Part shown: positions 23,330 to 32,660 of the stretch, one piece after another
Numbering within the stretch: position 1 is the stretch's first letter
Layout: each line of letters begins with the position of its first letter
Made by a program: the position numbers and the translations under genes
Origin: Cellulophaga sp. Hel_I_12
GTDB lineage: Bacteria > Bacteroidota > Bacteroidia > Flavobacteriales > Flavobacteriaceae
Assembly: GCF_000799565.1 (NCBI RefSeq)
Contig: NZ_JUHB01000001.1
Location: 248,001-312,000, forward strand
Direction: 5' to 3'
DNA: 64,000 bases
The notes under the pieces: model-generated
What the model saw: the letters and a program-made list of their open reading frames with translations, nothing else
Database searches by the model: none
Told to the model about the DNA's origin: nothing

Positions 23330-25533
23330 TAGATTCGGGAAAACAAAGCCTCATACAGTTTAGAAAACGCTGGCAGCTGCTAGAGTTTCTTTCCATTGTG
23401 CTATACGCTCTAGGTCCTGCATTATTAAGCTACCTATTAAAATCAGACCTTGGCCTTAGTTTGTTTCTTTTTCTATCACTTGCTGCTGCCCTTATCCTAT
23501 TTAAAAAACCTTGGCGCCTGACACTAGAAAAAGTGAGTAGTTACATAGATCAAAAGTTCAATGGGGTAGAATATAGTACAGGATTGTTGTTAAGACCTAT
23601 AGAGGAGCTTTCATCCATGGGCATGCTTCAACGGTACAAAATTAGCGAGGTTTTAAATGAAAATATAAAAAAAATAAAACCTTTAGTGAATGTAAAAATG
23701 GCGTTTATGGTATTGTTGATGTTTGGATTTCTTTCCTTTTTGTCCTACCAATTTTCCTTACATAAATTATTTGAACCTGCAACAAATAACATTGAAAACC
23801 AACAGAGCCTTAGGTTTCAGCCTTTGGATAGTGCCCATGTTAAAACTACACCGCCAGCATTGCTATTTCAAAAATTAAGCATTTATCACCCGTCCTATAC
23901 AAAACTAGCCAAAACAGTCACTTCAGATATGAATATTAGGGCCTTAGAAGGATCAAAACTTATTTGGGAGCTTCAATTTGATACGCTAATACAAGAGGCT
24001 TCTATAGAAATCTTGGAGAACGATTACCCATTAACCAAGCAGGGTACTACATATTCAAAACAACTAAGCTTTAGCGAAACAGGCTTTTATAATTTTAAAT
24101 TTAAGGCTATGGATGGGGCAAGCTACATATCGGATCTCTATGCGATGGAAGTACTGCAAGATGAAAGTCCATCAATAGAAATTCAGGGATTGCAACAGTT
24201 TAGCTCATTTGGTTTTTCACAAGCCAAAGTACTTAATTTTATGGTAGCACTCTCCGATGATTATGGGGTAGAAGATAGTTTTATCATTGCTACGGTAACC
24301 AAGGGTGAAGGAGAATCTGTGAAATTTAGAGAAGAACGTTTAACTTTTGACGATATAGTAACATCGGGTACTAAAAAACAAGTGCTATCCAAAAAAATAG
24401 ATTTGGACCAAATGGGCATGGAGGCAGGTGATGAGTTGTACTTTTATGTGGTGGCTATAGATAACAAAAGACCAAAAGCGAATATATCAAGAAGTGAAAC
24501 CTACTTTGCGGTGATAAAGGACACCGTGACCAACCAATTTGCCGTAGAGGGGACCATGGGAGCCGATTTGATGCCTGCTTATTTTCGAAGCCAACGACAG
24601 TTAATCATAGATACAGAAAAGCTGATAGCCGATCAAAATAAGCTAAGCAAAGAGAAGTTCAATTTTACCAGCAACGAACTAGGGTATGACCAAAAAGCCC
24701 TGAGAATAAAATATGGGGAGTTTATGGGCGATGAGGTTGTTGCTGCTGGTGAAGCCCCAGAAGAAACTAGAGATGCTGGTGACGCTACAAATTCTGATCT
24801 ATTAAAAGACTATACACATGATCATGATGGTGATAATGAACATAATCTTGTAGAACACGATCATAAAGAAGCAGAAGGGGAAAAAGAAGAAGACCCCTTG
24901 GAAAGTTACCTTCATAATCATGACGATCCTGAAGAATCAACATTATTTACCGCATCCTTAAAAAGTAAGCTTCGTCAGGCAATGGACGAAATGTGGAATG
25001 CCGAACTTTATTTGCGCTTGTATACGCCTAAAAAATCATTGCCGTATCAATATCGGGCCTTAACGCTTATTCAGGAGATCAAGAACAGCGCACGCATTTA
25101 TGTACACCGAATTGGTTTTGACCCTCCACCCATCAAAGAAGACAAACGCTTATCTGGAACTTTAGATGAGGTTGTTAGCTATAGTAAATTGGAAGATATC
25201 GCTCAACCTCAGGCCTTACCTTTTATAAAAAAAGCTGTAGAGCGCCTCGAAAGGGTAATCACCAAGGCTTCTATCCTTACGGCAGAAGATAGGGAGTTGT
25301 TGCTAAAAGCAGGAAACGAACTCGCTGTATTGGCGATACAAGAACCAGGAAAATATCTGAACACCCTACAACTGTTAAAAAATAGTTCAGAGCGCAGTGA
25401 AACATCGAAATTAGCGTTAGAAAAACTACAACGAGGCTTATTAGCAGCTATTCCTAAAACGAAACCAAGGCCAAGAAAAACAAACGCATCCCTGAGTAAA
25501 CTGAACGAATTGCTGTTGCAAGAATTAGAATGA
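23326..25533 (+). CDS. DUF4175-like large membrane protein with His/Asp/Glu-rich insert
   Basis: 735 residues. Two or three membrane segments in the first 160 residues (two near 20-60, one at about 125-147) are followed by a long periplasmic part. The build fits the DUF4175 family found at the end of Bacteroidetes MoxR/Bat-like loci. Residues about 490-545 form an acidic, histidine-rich insert (YTHDHDGDNEHN, VEHDHKEAEGEKEEDP, YLHNHDDPEE) that could bind metal ions. The gene starts inside the previous stop and is followed two bases later by the next gene. Function unknown. Confidence 0.7.
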   Translation: MIDSGKQSLIQFRKRWQLLEFLSIVLYALGPALLSYLLKSDLGLSLFLFLSLAAALILFKKPWRLTLEKVSSYIDQKFNGVEYSTGLLLRPIEELSSMGMLQRYKISEVLNENIKKIKPLVNVKMAFMVLLMFGFLSFLSYQFSLHKLFEPATNNIENQQSLRFQPLDSAHVKTTPPALLFQKLSIYHPSYTKLAKTVTSDMNIRALEGSKLIWELQFDTLIQEASIEILENDYPLTKQGTTYSKQLSFSETGFYNFKFKAMDGASYISDLYAMEVLQDESPSIEIQGLQQFSSFGFSQAKVLNFMVALSDDYGVEDSFIIATVTKGEGESVKFREERLTFDDIVTSGTKKQVLSKKIDLDQMGMEAGDELYFYVVAIDNKRPKANISRSETYFAVIKDTVTNQFAVEGTMGADLMPAYFRSQRQLIIDTEKLIADQNKLSKEKFNFTSNELGYDQKALRIKYGEFMGDEVVAAGEAPEETRDAGDATNSDLLKDYTHDHDGDNEHNLVEHDHKEAEGEKEEDPLESYLHNHDDPEESTLFTASLKSKLRQAMDEMWNAELYLRLYTPKKSLPYQYRALTLIQEIKNSARIYVHRIGFDPPPIKEDKRLSGTLDEVVSYSKLEDIAQPQALPFIKKAVERLERVITKASILTAEDRELLLKAGNELAVLAIQEPGKYLNTLQLLKNSSERSETSKLALEKLQRGLLAAIPKTKPRPRKTNASLSKLNELLLQELE

Positions 25534-25534
25534 A

Positions 25535-27289
25535 ATGATTGATCAAATTAATTTTTTAAATCAAGCGTATTTTTGGCCGGTAGTTATTGGTGGAATTCTA
25601 CTATGGTTGGTATTCGTTTGGAAAGAATGGTCGCCTATTCTCAAATCACGATTTTATCTCCATTCTTTTGTGGGCTTGCTCGCAGTAATCTCTTTAGTAA
25701 TGCTGGCTTTAAAGCCGAATATTCAAAAAAGTGCTACTTCAACCATTGGGGTATTACTTACTCCAGGTTTTAATCGATCTCAGTTAGATAGTCTCAAAAA
25801 AATTCATAAAAATTTAAAAATCATTCCCTATACTATAAATGAGCCTATGGGCAGTGCTATAGACTCGGTTGGTTACTACTATATTTTGGGCAGAGGATTA
25901 GCAACGTTTGATTTTTGGCAATTAGAAAAGCGACCCGCTAAAATTATTAAGGGGTATCACCCTAGGGGTATCACAAAAATAAATTACCCTAGTACTGCAT
26001 TTGTTGGTGACAACGTAGGTATTCAAGGAAGCTATTCTGAAGGAAAAAAAGGAAATCGCCTAGTACTTTCTAATCCTAGAGGAGCGGGTATTGATTCTAT
26101 CGTCTTCAGTGGACAAGCTTATGAAAATTTTAAACTAAGGATGAATCCTACTGTTGTTGGAAAATTCAACTATTCTTTGGTAGAGAAAGATTCACTAGCA
26201 ACGATACTCTCAAGTGAGCAATTGCCAATGCACATACAAGAGCGGCAGTCCTTAAAAATTTTGATGATCAACAACTTTCCCACTTTTGAAACAAAATACT
26301 TAAAAAACTATTTAGCAGAAGTGGGGCATCAAGTAACTATCCGCAGTCAATTGACTAAAAACAAGTACAAATACGAATATTTTAATACCGAACAACAACC
26401 GTTTTATAATTTTACAGAAAAACAATTAGAAGGGTACGACTTACTTTTCATAGATTTTGACTCGTACATAAGCTTATCTAGAGCGAATCTTTCAGCGCTT
26501 CATAATAGCCAAAAAAATAATGGACTTGGTTTGTTTATTCAACCTTCGACATCTTTTTTTAATGCTGCACCGGAAAGATCTGGTTTTTCCTTTGAGACTA
26601 CTGAAAACTTAAAAACTAGTTTAGGTTTTTCTTCTGAAGTACTGGTAGACCAATTTCCGTATAATTTTAAACCTGAGTTTGGTTTGGAAGAAATACATCA
26701 ATATAAGGATCAAACTTTAACAGCTTACCATAGAAGGGTTCATGGTCGGGTAGGCACGACTATATTGCAAAACACTTATGAGTTGCTGCTCAAGGGTCAT
26801 AAAGAGGTTTATGAACAGTTTTGGGCTGAGGTAGTTACTAGTTTAGCCAAACGAAATTTTAAGCCAACAGAATGGTTCCATAATTCAAGATTTGCCTACC
26901 AGCATGAACCCTTTGATTTTAAAATAAGAACTTCTATTAATAATCCGGAAATCTTGAATGCAAATCAGACACAAATTCCACTGCGACAAGACTTGGATAT
27001 GGCCAATAATTGGTATGGCACTACCTTTCCAAGAACCCTTGGTTGGCAACAGCTGTATTTAAAAAATGATTCGTTGTCAAGCTATAACTATTATGTTATG
27101 GATACCTTGAATTGGAAATCATTAAGAGCCGTCCAAACTTTAGAAGCCAACCAACGACAATTCGACGGTACCGCTCAAAACCAAAAAATGGTACAATTTT
27201 GGGCACCTATTCACCAATTATGGTTCTTTTTTATCTTTATCGCAGCAATGGGCTACCTATGGTTAGCACCGAAATTATTTTCGAAATAG
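25535..27289 (+). CDS. Membrane protein with GATase-like domain, last gene of the Bat-like operon
   Basis: 584 residues. Two N-terminal helices (about 13-30 and 42-60) and one C-terminal helix (about 560-578) enclose a periplasmic region. The part around 235-340 (LKILMINNFPTFETKYLKNYLAEVGHQV, then GYDLLFIDFDSY) resembles the class I glutamine amidotransferase-like fold seen in similarly placed proteins; no catalytic Cys is evident. It begins two bases after the DUF4175 gene and ends two bases before the convergent mnmE stop. No terminator is visible between them. Confidence 0.65.
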   Translation: MIDQINFLNQAYFWPVVIGGILLWLVFVWKEWSPILKSRFYLHSFVGLLAVISLVMLALKPNIQKSATSTIGVLLTPGFNRSQLDSLKKIHKNLKIIPYTINEPMGSAIDSVGYYYILGRGLATFDFWQLEKRPAKIIKGYHPRGITKINYPSTAFVGDNVGIQGSYSEGKKGNRLVLSNPRGAGIDSIVFSGQAYENFKLRMNPTVVGKFNYSLVEKDSLATILSSEQLPMHIQERQSLKILMINNFPTFETKYLKNYLAEVGHQVTIRSQLTKNKYKYEYFNTEQQPFYNFTEKQLEGYDLLFIDFDSYISLSRANLSALHNSQKNNGLGLFIQPSTSFFNAAPERSGFSFETTENLKTSLGFSSEVLVDQFPYNFKPEFGLEEIHQYKDQTLTAYHRRVHGRVGTTILQNTYELLLKGHKEVYEQFWAEVVTSLAKRNFKPTEWFHNSRFAYQHEPFDFKIRTSINNPEILNANQTQIPLRQDLDMANNWYGTTFPRTLGWQQLYLKNDSLSSYNYYVMDTLNWKSLRAVQTLEANQRQFDGTAQNQKMVQFWAPIHQLWFFFIFIAAMGYLWLAPKLFSK

Positions 27290-27290
27290 C

Positions 27291-28703
27291 TTACTTCCCA
27301 ATACAGAAATTAGCAAATATATTCCCTAGTAAATCGTCGCTTGTAATTTCTCCCGTAATCTCACCAAAGTGGAATAGTGCTTGGCGAATGTCGATAGCTA
27401 ATAAGTCTCCAGAAAAACCAGCATCCATTCCTGATTGTACTTTCTGAATTTCTTCTAAGGCCTTTAAAAGTGAATTGTAATGTCTAGAATTCGTGACAAT
27501 TGTTTCGTTATTACGTAAGGCACCAGTATTGATTAAACTGAGTAATTCATCTTTTAAGGTTTCGACACCAAGGCCAGTTTTTGCAGATATAAAAATAAAC
27601 TTTAACGATGTTGATACTGCGCTGAGTTCCTTGCTGATAAACGCTGTGGAGGTTTGGCTAATTTTATCGGCCTTGTTGATCAGCACTAAAATAGACTTTA
27701 AGGGAAACTGATTTTTGATTTTTTCTACTTCAACTTTTAATGCATTTAGATTTTTGTCATCAGTAATTAGCGACCCATCTACAAGGTATAGCACCACTTG
27801 CGCCTGCTTTATTTTTTCAAAAGTTTTTTTAATGCCGATCCCTTCAACAACATCGGTAGTTTCACGAATCCCAGCCGTGTCAATAAACCTAAAACCTATT
27901 CCGTTTATGGCTATTTCATCTTCTATAGTATCACGGGTGGTACCTGCAATTTCAGAAACGATAGCGCGATCTTCGTTTAAAAGGGAATTCAACAAGGTAG
28001 ATTTTCCCACATTAGGTTCTCCTACGATGGCTACAGGAATGCCGTTTTTAATAACATTGCCAACAGCAAAGGAATCAATCAATCTTTTTAAAACCTGACG
28101 AATTCTATTTAATAATTGTGTAAATTGTTCTCTGTTGGCAAACTCTACATCTTCCTCAGCAAAATCTAACTCCAGCTCAATTAAAGAGGCAAAATTCATT
28201 AATTCAGCCCTTAATTCTTTAATTTCATTGCTAAAACCGCCTCGCATTTGCTGAATAGCAATTTGGTGGCTCGCTGCATTGTCCGATGCGATAACATCGG
28301 CAACAGCTTCTGCCTGACTTAAATCGATCTTGCCGTTTAAAAATGCACGTAGTGTAAATTCTCCAGCATCAGCAGTTCGGCAACCATTTCTTAAAAATAG
28401 CTGTATAATTTCTTGTTGAATATAAGAAGACCCATGGCAGGAAATTTCGACAATATTTTCGCCTGTATAGGAATGAGGTCCTTTAAAAACAGAGACCAAT
28501 ACTTCATCTAAGACTCGCTTGTCGTCTACAACATGACCCAATAAAATGGTATGACTTTTTTGCTTTGCTAAATCTTTACCTTTTTTAGAAACGAAATGAT
28601 TTGATGCAATGCTAATGGCATCTTTTCCAGAAATTCGGATGACTGCAATAGCGCCAGCTCCTGAAGGAGTTGCTAAAGCGATAATCGATTCGTTTGAAAA
28701 CAT
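27291..28703 (-). CDS. mnmE: tRNA uridine-5-carboxymethylaminomethyl modification GTPase MnmE (TrmE)
   Basis: 470 residues. N-terminal folate-binding domain (IIALATPSGAGAIAVIRISG), helical domain, inserted G domain with G1 GEPNVGKST, G3 DTAG and G4 NKAD, and the C-terminal C-I-G-K that carries the essential cysteine. With MnmG it modifies wobble uridine 34 of several tRNAs. It ends two bases from the convergent Bat-like gene. A -7 element TATTTTTG lies 21 bases upstream of the start. Confidence 0.97.
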   Translation of the reverse strand: MFSNESIIALATPSGAGAIAVIRISGKDAISIASNHFVSKKGKDLAKQKSHTILLGHVVDDKRVLDEVLVSVFKGPHSYTGENIVEISCHGSSYIQQEIIQLFLRNGCRTADAGEFTLRAFLNGKIDLSQAEAVADVIASDNAASHQIAIQQMRGGFSNEIKELRAELMNFASLIELELDFAEEDVEFANREQFTQLLNRIRQVLKRLIDSFAVGNVIKNGIPVAIVGEPNVGKSTLLNSLLNEDRAIVSEIAGTTRDTIEDEIAINGIGFRFIDTAGIRETTDVVEGIGIKKTFEKIKQAQVVLYLVDGSLITDDKNLNALKVEVEKIKNQFPLKSILVLINKADKISQTSTAFISKELSAVSTSLKFIFISAKTGLGVETLKDELLSLINTGALRNNETIVTNSRHYNSLLKALEEIQKVQSGMDAGFSGDLLAIDIRQALFHFGEITGEITSDDLLGNIFANFCIGK

Positions 28704-29036
28704 AACTAAAAATATTTAGGTTGCAAAAATAGCAAATTGCGCGGAGGAGAGCCTCGAATACGCTTTAAACTTTAAGCCACTTTCACTAGGTATTTATTTG
28801 TGCCAATTTCGTATCTTTGTAGTACTAAAATACCTGATCATTTTTGAAAAAATAACACTATTTTCTTCACCCGAAAACAGATACGGAAAGAGCACTAATT
28901 TTACGAGTGACTTTTAGTTCCAAGTAAGAGACACTTTATATTAAAAATTCCGAAGGAGATCAACTTTTGAGCGAATTAGGACCTTGAATCGACTTCGTAG
29001 AAAACACTAAATTTTTTAAACACTAAACTTTGAATC
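28704..29036. other. Intergenic region with divergent promoter elements
   Basis: 333 bases. TATTTTTG on the minus strand (28724-28731) is the likely mnmE -7 element. TATCTTTG on the plus strand (28812-28819) could start a transcript near 28825, giving the coiled-coil gene a long leader of about 210 bases. I see no coding frame or known RNA in that leader. Confidence 0.5.
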
Positions 29037-29501
29037 ATGAAACAACTAGTTTTTACCATCATGCTTATTTTTTTAACGGTAAGCACAAATTACGCACAAG
29101 AGAAAACAGAAATCCCTAAAGATTCTGTTGCAATGGCTAAAGCGGCTGAAGATGCTGCAATTTTATTGCGAATTAAAACAGCGGAGAAAGAGGCTAAAGA
29201 AGCAGAAAAAGAACTCAAAAAGGCAGAGAAAGAAGCTAAAAAAGCTGAGAAAAAAGCAAAAAAGCTTGAGAAAGAGGCTGAAAAAGCTGAAAAACTGCAA
29301 AAAAGTATTGTTAAGTCAGAAAAGAGTATTGAAAAAAGCGAGTCGAAAATAATTAGTTATGAGGATAAAATTATTAGAGGAAAAGCAAAAGGAAAACTTT
29401 CTCCTGTTGATATTTCAAAACTAAATGATAAAATTTCTAAAGAACGATCCAAAATGAACAAAACGATCGAGAAACTTGAGAAATTAAAGCGGAAGCAATA
29501 A
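29037..29501 (+). CDS. Exported Lys/Glu/Ala-rich coiled-coil protein
   Basis: 154 residues. A Sec signal peptide (about 1-20, cleavage near NYA-QEK) is followed by a highly charged helix, about residues 45-100. It is built of repeated A-E-K-E-A-K-K-A-E units. A less regular helical tail follows (SKLNDKISKERSKMNKTIEKLEKL). Probably periplasmic and forming a long coiled coil; function unknown. The composition resembles the cell-envelope spacer part of TolA-like proteins, but there is no matching domain. Confidence 0.7.
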   Translation: MKQLVFTIMLIFLTVSTNYAQEKTEIPKDSVAMAKAAEDAAILLRIKTAEKEAKEAEKELKKAEKEAKKAEKKAKKLEKEAEKAEKLQKSIVKSEKSIEKSESKIISYEDKIIRGKAKGKLSPVDISKLNDKISKERSKMNKTIEKLEKLKRKQ

Positions 29502-29582
29502 AGAATTGGGCCGAAGTGTAACAATTTGCTAAGAACTTCGTCTTATAGGTAGTGTTTCATCATCAATCTAAAAGATAACATC

Positions 29583-29921
29583 ATGCAAAGAGAAAACAAA
29601 CAGTTATTAGTACTCACCCATTTAAGTCAATTATTAGATTTTGTTACTGGTATTGGCGGTTTTATAGTTCCCTTAATTCTATGGCTTACCCAAAGGGATA
29701 CCGTTTTAAATATGGATAAAAATGGAAAAGCTATTTTGAATTTTAGAATAAGCATGTTCATCTACTTTATCCTGTGTATTCCCTTGATATTGTTATTTGG
29801 TTTAGGCTTACTTGGATTTGTAGTTTTAGGGTTTTTAACCTTTATATTTCCAATAGTAAATGCTGTTCGAGTGAGCAATGATGAGCAGCCCTACTATCCC
29901 ATGAGTATAAAATTCTTGTAA
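29583..29921 (+). CDS. DUF4870 family membrane protein
   Basis: 112 residues with three membrane segments. The opening LLVLTHLSQLLDFVTGIGGFIVPLILWLTQRD, the middle GKAILNFRISMFIY and the final FPIVNAVRVSNDE match the DUF4870 (Tic20-like) family of unknown function. It is 81 bases after the coiled-coil gene and ends at a strong bidirectional terminator. Confidence 0.85.
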   Translation: MQRENKQLLVLTHLSQLLDFVTGIGGFIVPLILWLTQRDTVLNMDKNGKAILNFRISMFIYFILCIPLILLFGLGLLGFVVLGFLTFIFPIVNAVRVSNDEQPYYPMSIKFL

Positions 29922-29946
29922 GATTATTGTTTACAAGCTAACATTG

Positions 29947-29982
29947 AAAAGCCCCAATTTCGAATTCGGAATTGGGGCTTTT
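29947..29982. terminator. Bidirectional terminator between DUF4870 gene and dnaN
   Basis: AAAAGCCCCAATT (29947-29959) pairs with AATTGGGGCTTTT (29970-29982). The A and T runs on both sides let it serve both convergent genes. Confidence 0.9.
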
Positions 29983-30005
29983 AAATGTTTATTAGGTGGG
30001 TTGTT

Positions 30006-31124
30006 TTAATTATTAAGCATAACAGGCATCACTAACATAGTGACTAGTTCGCCTTCGTCTAAACCATCCACAGGGGTTAAAATACCTGCTCTGTTAGGCA
30101 AACTCATTTCTAAAGAAACATCGTCACAGTTTAGGTTGGCCAACATTTCTGTTAAGAACCTTGAGTTAAATCCTATTTGCATATCATCACCCTGGTACGA
30201 ACAGGTTAAGCGCTCTTCTGCCTTATTGCTGTAATCTAAATCTTCAGCGGATATATTTAATTCAGCTCCAGCTATTTTTAAACGTATTTGATGTGTTGTT
30301 TTATTCGAAAAGATAGAAACTCGGCGAACAGAACTCAAAAACTGATTTCTAGAAATAGAAAGTACATTCGGATTCTCTTTAGGAATAACCGCCTCATAAT
30401 TGGGATATTTTCCATCAATTAAACGACAAATTAGTTCTGTATTTTCAAAACTAAATTTTGCATTACTTTCATTATATTCTATCGTTACGTCAGATTCACT
30501 CCCAGCTAAGATGCCTTTTAGTAAGTTTAAAGGCTTTTTAGGCATTATAAATTCTGCCACTTCAGACGCTGTAATATCAGTTCTTTGGTATTTTACCAAT
30601 TTATGCGCATCGGTTGCAACGAAAGTTAGGTTTTCTGGAGAAAACTGAAAAAAGATACCACTCATCACGGGTCTTAAATCATCATTACCCGCAGCAAAAA
30701 TTGTTTTATTGATAGCCGTTGCTAGAATATCTCCAATTATCGTTGTAGCACTAGGATTAGAAAGCTCTACTGTTTTTGGAAATTCTGCACCATCAGCATA
30801 AGCCAAGGCGTACTTCCCGTGGTTAGAGCTAATTTCGATGGTATTATTGTCTTCCATCACAAACGTTAAGGGCTGCTCTGGAAATGTTTTAAGGATTTCT
30901 AACAATAGCTTTGCAGGTACGGCTATTAAGCCTTCGCTATCAGAATCAACTGTCAAAACGCTACTCATCGTTGTTTCTAAATCTGATGCTGATACTATAA
31001 GTTGATTTTCTTTTAAATCAAACAGAAAATTATCTAGGATAGGTAAGGTGTTACTATTATTAATAACACCACCTAAAACTTGTAGTTGTTTTAGTAAATA
31101 GGTACTAGATACTATAAATTTCAT
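30006..31124 (-). CDS. dnaN: DNA polymerase III beta subunit (sliding clamp)
   Basis: 372 residues, the usual length. The three repeated clamp domains are visible: MKFIVSSTYLLKQLQVLGGVI at the start, LRPVMSGIFFQF and ATDAHKLVKY in the middle, and an end with a hydrophobic LVMPVML tail. It encircles DNA and tethers polymerase III. It lies alone here, away from dnaA and any visible origin, as is common in Bacteroidetes. TATTTTTG on the minus strand at 31162-31169 is a likely -7 element. Confidence 0.97.
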   Translation of the reverse strand: MKFIVSSTYLLKQLQVLGGVINNSNTLPILDNFLFDLKENQLIVSASDLETTMSSVLTVDSDSEGLIAVPAKLLLEILKTFPEQPLTFVMEDNNTIEISSNHGKYALAYADGAEFPKTVELSNPSATTIIGDILATAINKTIFAAGNDDLRPVMSGIFFQFSPENLTFVATDAHKLVKYQRTDITASEVAEFIMPKKPLNLLKGILAGSESDVTIEYNESNAKFSFENTELICRLIDGKYPNYEAVIPKENPNVLSISRNQFLSSVRRVSIFSNKTTHQIRLKIAGAELNISAEDLDYSNKAEERLTCSYQGDDMQIGFNSRFLTEMLANLNCDDVSLEMSLPNRAGILTPVDGLDEGELVTMLVMPVMLNN

Positions 31125-31672
31125 TCTTTATATGTTTTATTTTCTCTTAAATTATGCTGCTCAAAAATACAATAAAATTAAGGTAATATTATGTAAAAAT
31201 AACCCTAAACACTCACTGTAAACCCTGAGCACAAAGATATTTTAAATGTTGTTTTTAATGAAACAAACTTATTAACAGTGAAAAACGCAGAAGAGTTCAG
31301 GAAAAAGTACTAAAATACAGCCATTAATCTCTGGGAACACCATTAAAAACAATCTCTTACGCCATAAAAGCTGTAATATGATTTTCATTTTTTAAGCAGT
31401 CATTTTTTGAGTTGTTTATAAATAAACGCTAGCCTCACTTTTGAAAAAATGAGTCTATCTGGAAATAGAGAGCAAGCACAATGGCAAGTGTCCTGATTAG
31501 ATGTAGTTTTTAATTTTAAGTAAAAAGTGCATAAGAGTTAGCGTAAAAAGAAATAAATGTCATATTCGGAAGACAAATTATCAAAACACATTCAAAACCT
31601 CCTAAGAGAAGGGTAAAAATGAAAAGCCAGGTGCATAAAACCTAAAGAATTTTAAATTCCAACTTCATTTTT
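31125..31672. other. 548-base intergenic region upstream of dnaN
   Basis: Apart from the dnaN -7 element at 31162-31169 I see no gene, tRNA, hairpin terminator or cluster of DnaA-box-like sequences. It is AT-rich and looks like ordinary spacer. Confidence 0.5.
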
Positions 31673-32512
31673 TTAATTTTTAATTCCAAAATCGACGGTA
31701 ATGGTATCCCGATAGTCCAAACCAATTAAGGTGGCGGCTCCTCCAACGGTATTTAAATCACTCTTATAAATAGCCAATTCGATATAATCCGACGAATTAA
31801 ATAAAGCTAACAAATCTCCTGGGCCGTTTCGTTTATCTTTATCAATGTCAAAATTTATAATGTCACTATACCTGTGATGAATTTTTGTAATTTTTTTATT
31901 CCGCACATGCAATACAAAATCGCGTCCTTTTCTATAAGCCTCAAAAATATGACGTGGAATATTTGTAATTACATTTCCAAAATTGTCGATGTAAATGACA
32001 CTTCCGACAATTCCGTTGCCTTCTTCAACAATACGTGGTGCAAATTCTCGAATATCTTTTAGCGCATCAAAAGGTTTACCAACAACATCTAGTGTACCAC
32101 CCCGAGCTAAATGACAAGCCGCCTTAACAAACACGTCTAGAACAGGAAAAGAGCATTCTATAGGCATAGGAATGTTAATTTTATACACCTTGTCAGCCTT
32201 CATTTCAGAGGTGATCAATGAGGTTGCACCGTTATTTGCAGTAATAAAATAATGATCGTCTAAAAACAAAATTAGATGCTCATTTTCAGGGGTAGGTTCT
32301 GCATCAACGCCGATGATATGGATACTCCCTTTGGGAAAGTTTTTGTACGAGTTTTTAATAATATAGGCACATTCAGGAATATTAAACGGACTTATTTCAT
32401 TGGAGATGTCGACAATTTTAGCATCGGGCAATTCTGAGTAAATAGCACCCTTTATAGCGCCTACAAAATGATCTTTATACCCAAAATCTGTAGTTAATGT
32501 AATAATTGCCAT
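31673..32512 (-). CDS. SAM hydrolase / SAM hydroxide adenosyltransferase family (DUF62)
   Basis: 279 residues. The opening ITLTTDFGYKDHFVGAIKG, then HIIGVD, YFITANNGA and VIYIDNFGNVITNI, are the hallmarks of the SAM-dependent chlorinase/fluorinase-like DUF62 family. Ordinary members lack the halogenase insertion and hydrolyse S-adenosylmethionine to adenosine and methionine. The physiological role is not settled. Divergent from phoH, with a 148-base gap. Confidence 0.88.
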   Translation of the reverse strand: MAIITLTTDFGYKDHFVGAIKGAIYSELPDAKIVDISNEISPFNIPECAYIIKNSYKNFPKGSIHIIGVDAEPTPENEHLILFLDDHYFITANNGATSLITSEMKADKVYKINIPMPIECSFPVLDVFVKAACHLARGGTLDVVGKPFDALKDIREFAPRIVEEGNGIVGSVIYIDNFGNVITNIPRHIFEAYRKGRDFVLHVRNKKITKIHHRYSDIINFDIDKDKRNGPGDLLALFNSSDYIELAIYKSDLNTVGGAATLIGLDYRDTITVDFGIKN

Positions 32513-32660
32513 GAAAGAGGAATGCTAGTGGTTTATCTATAAAAAAACAAAAACAGCAGCTAGATAAAGCTATTTTTAGTTAAATTTGTTGAACAAAATT
32601 ACATAAAAAATAAAGCAACTAAAATTATATTTATACGATACTAATTAAACTTGATATTCT

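Noticed and set aside
24795..24960. Possible frameshift or chimera in the DUF4175-like protein at its acidic His-rich region
   Set aside because: The frame is continuous and composition returns to normal on both sides, so a natural insert explains it.
29128..29352. Basic frame inside the coiled-coil gene
   Set aside because: It is a shifted reading of the repetitive A/E/K codons and has no start or conserved pattern.
31125..31672. Possible replication origin upstream of dnaN
   Set aside because: No DnaA-box cluster, AT-rich 13-mers or neighbouring dnaA gene is seen. dnaN is often away from the origin in Bacteroidetes.
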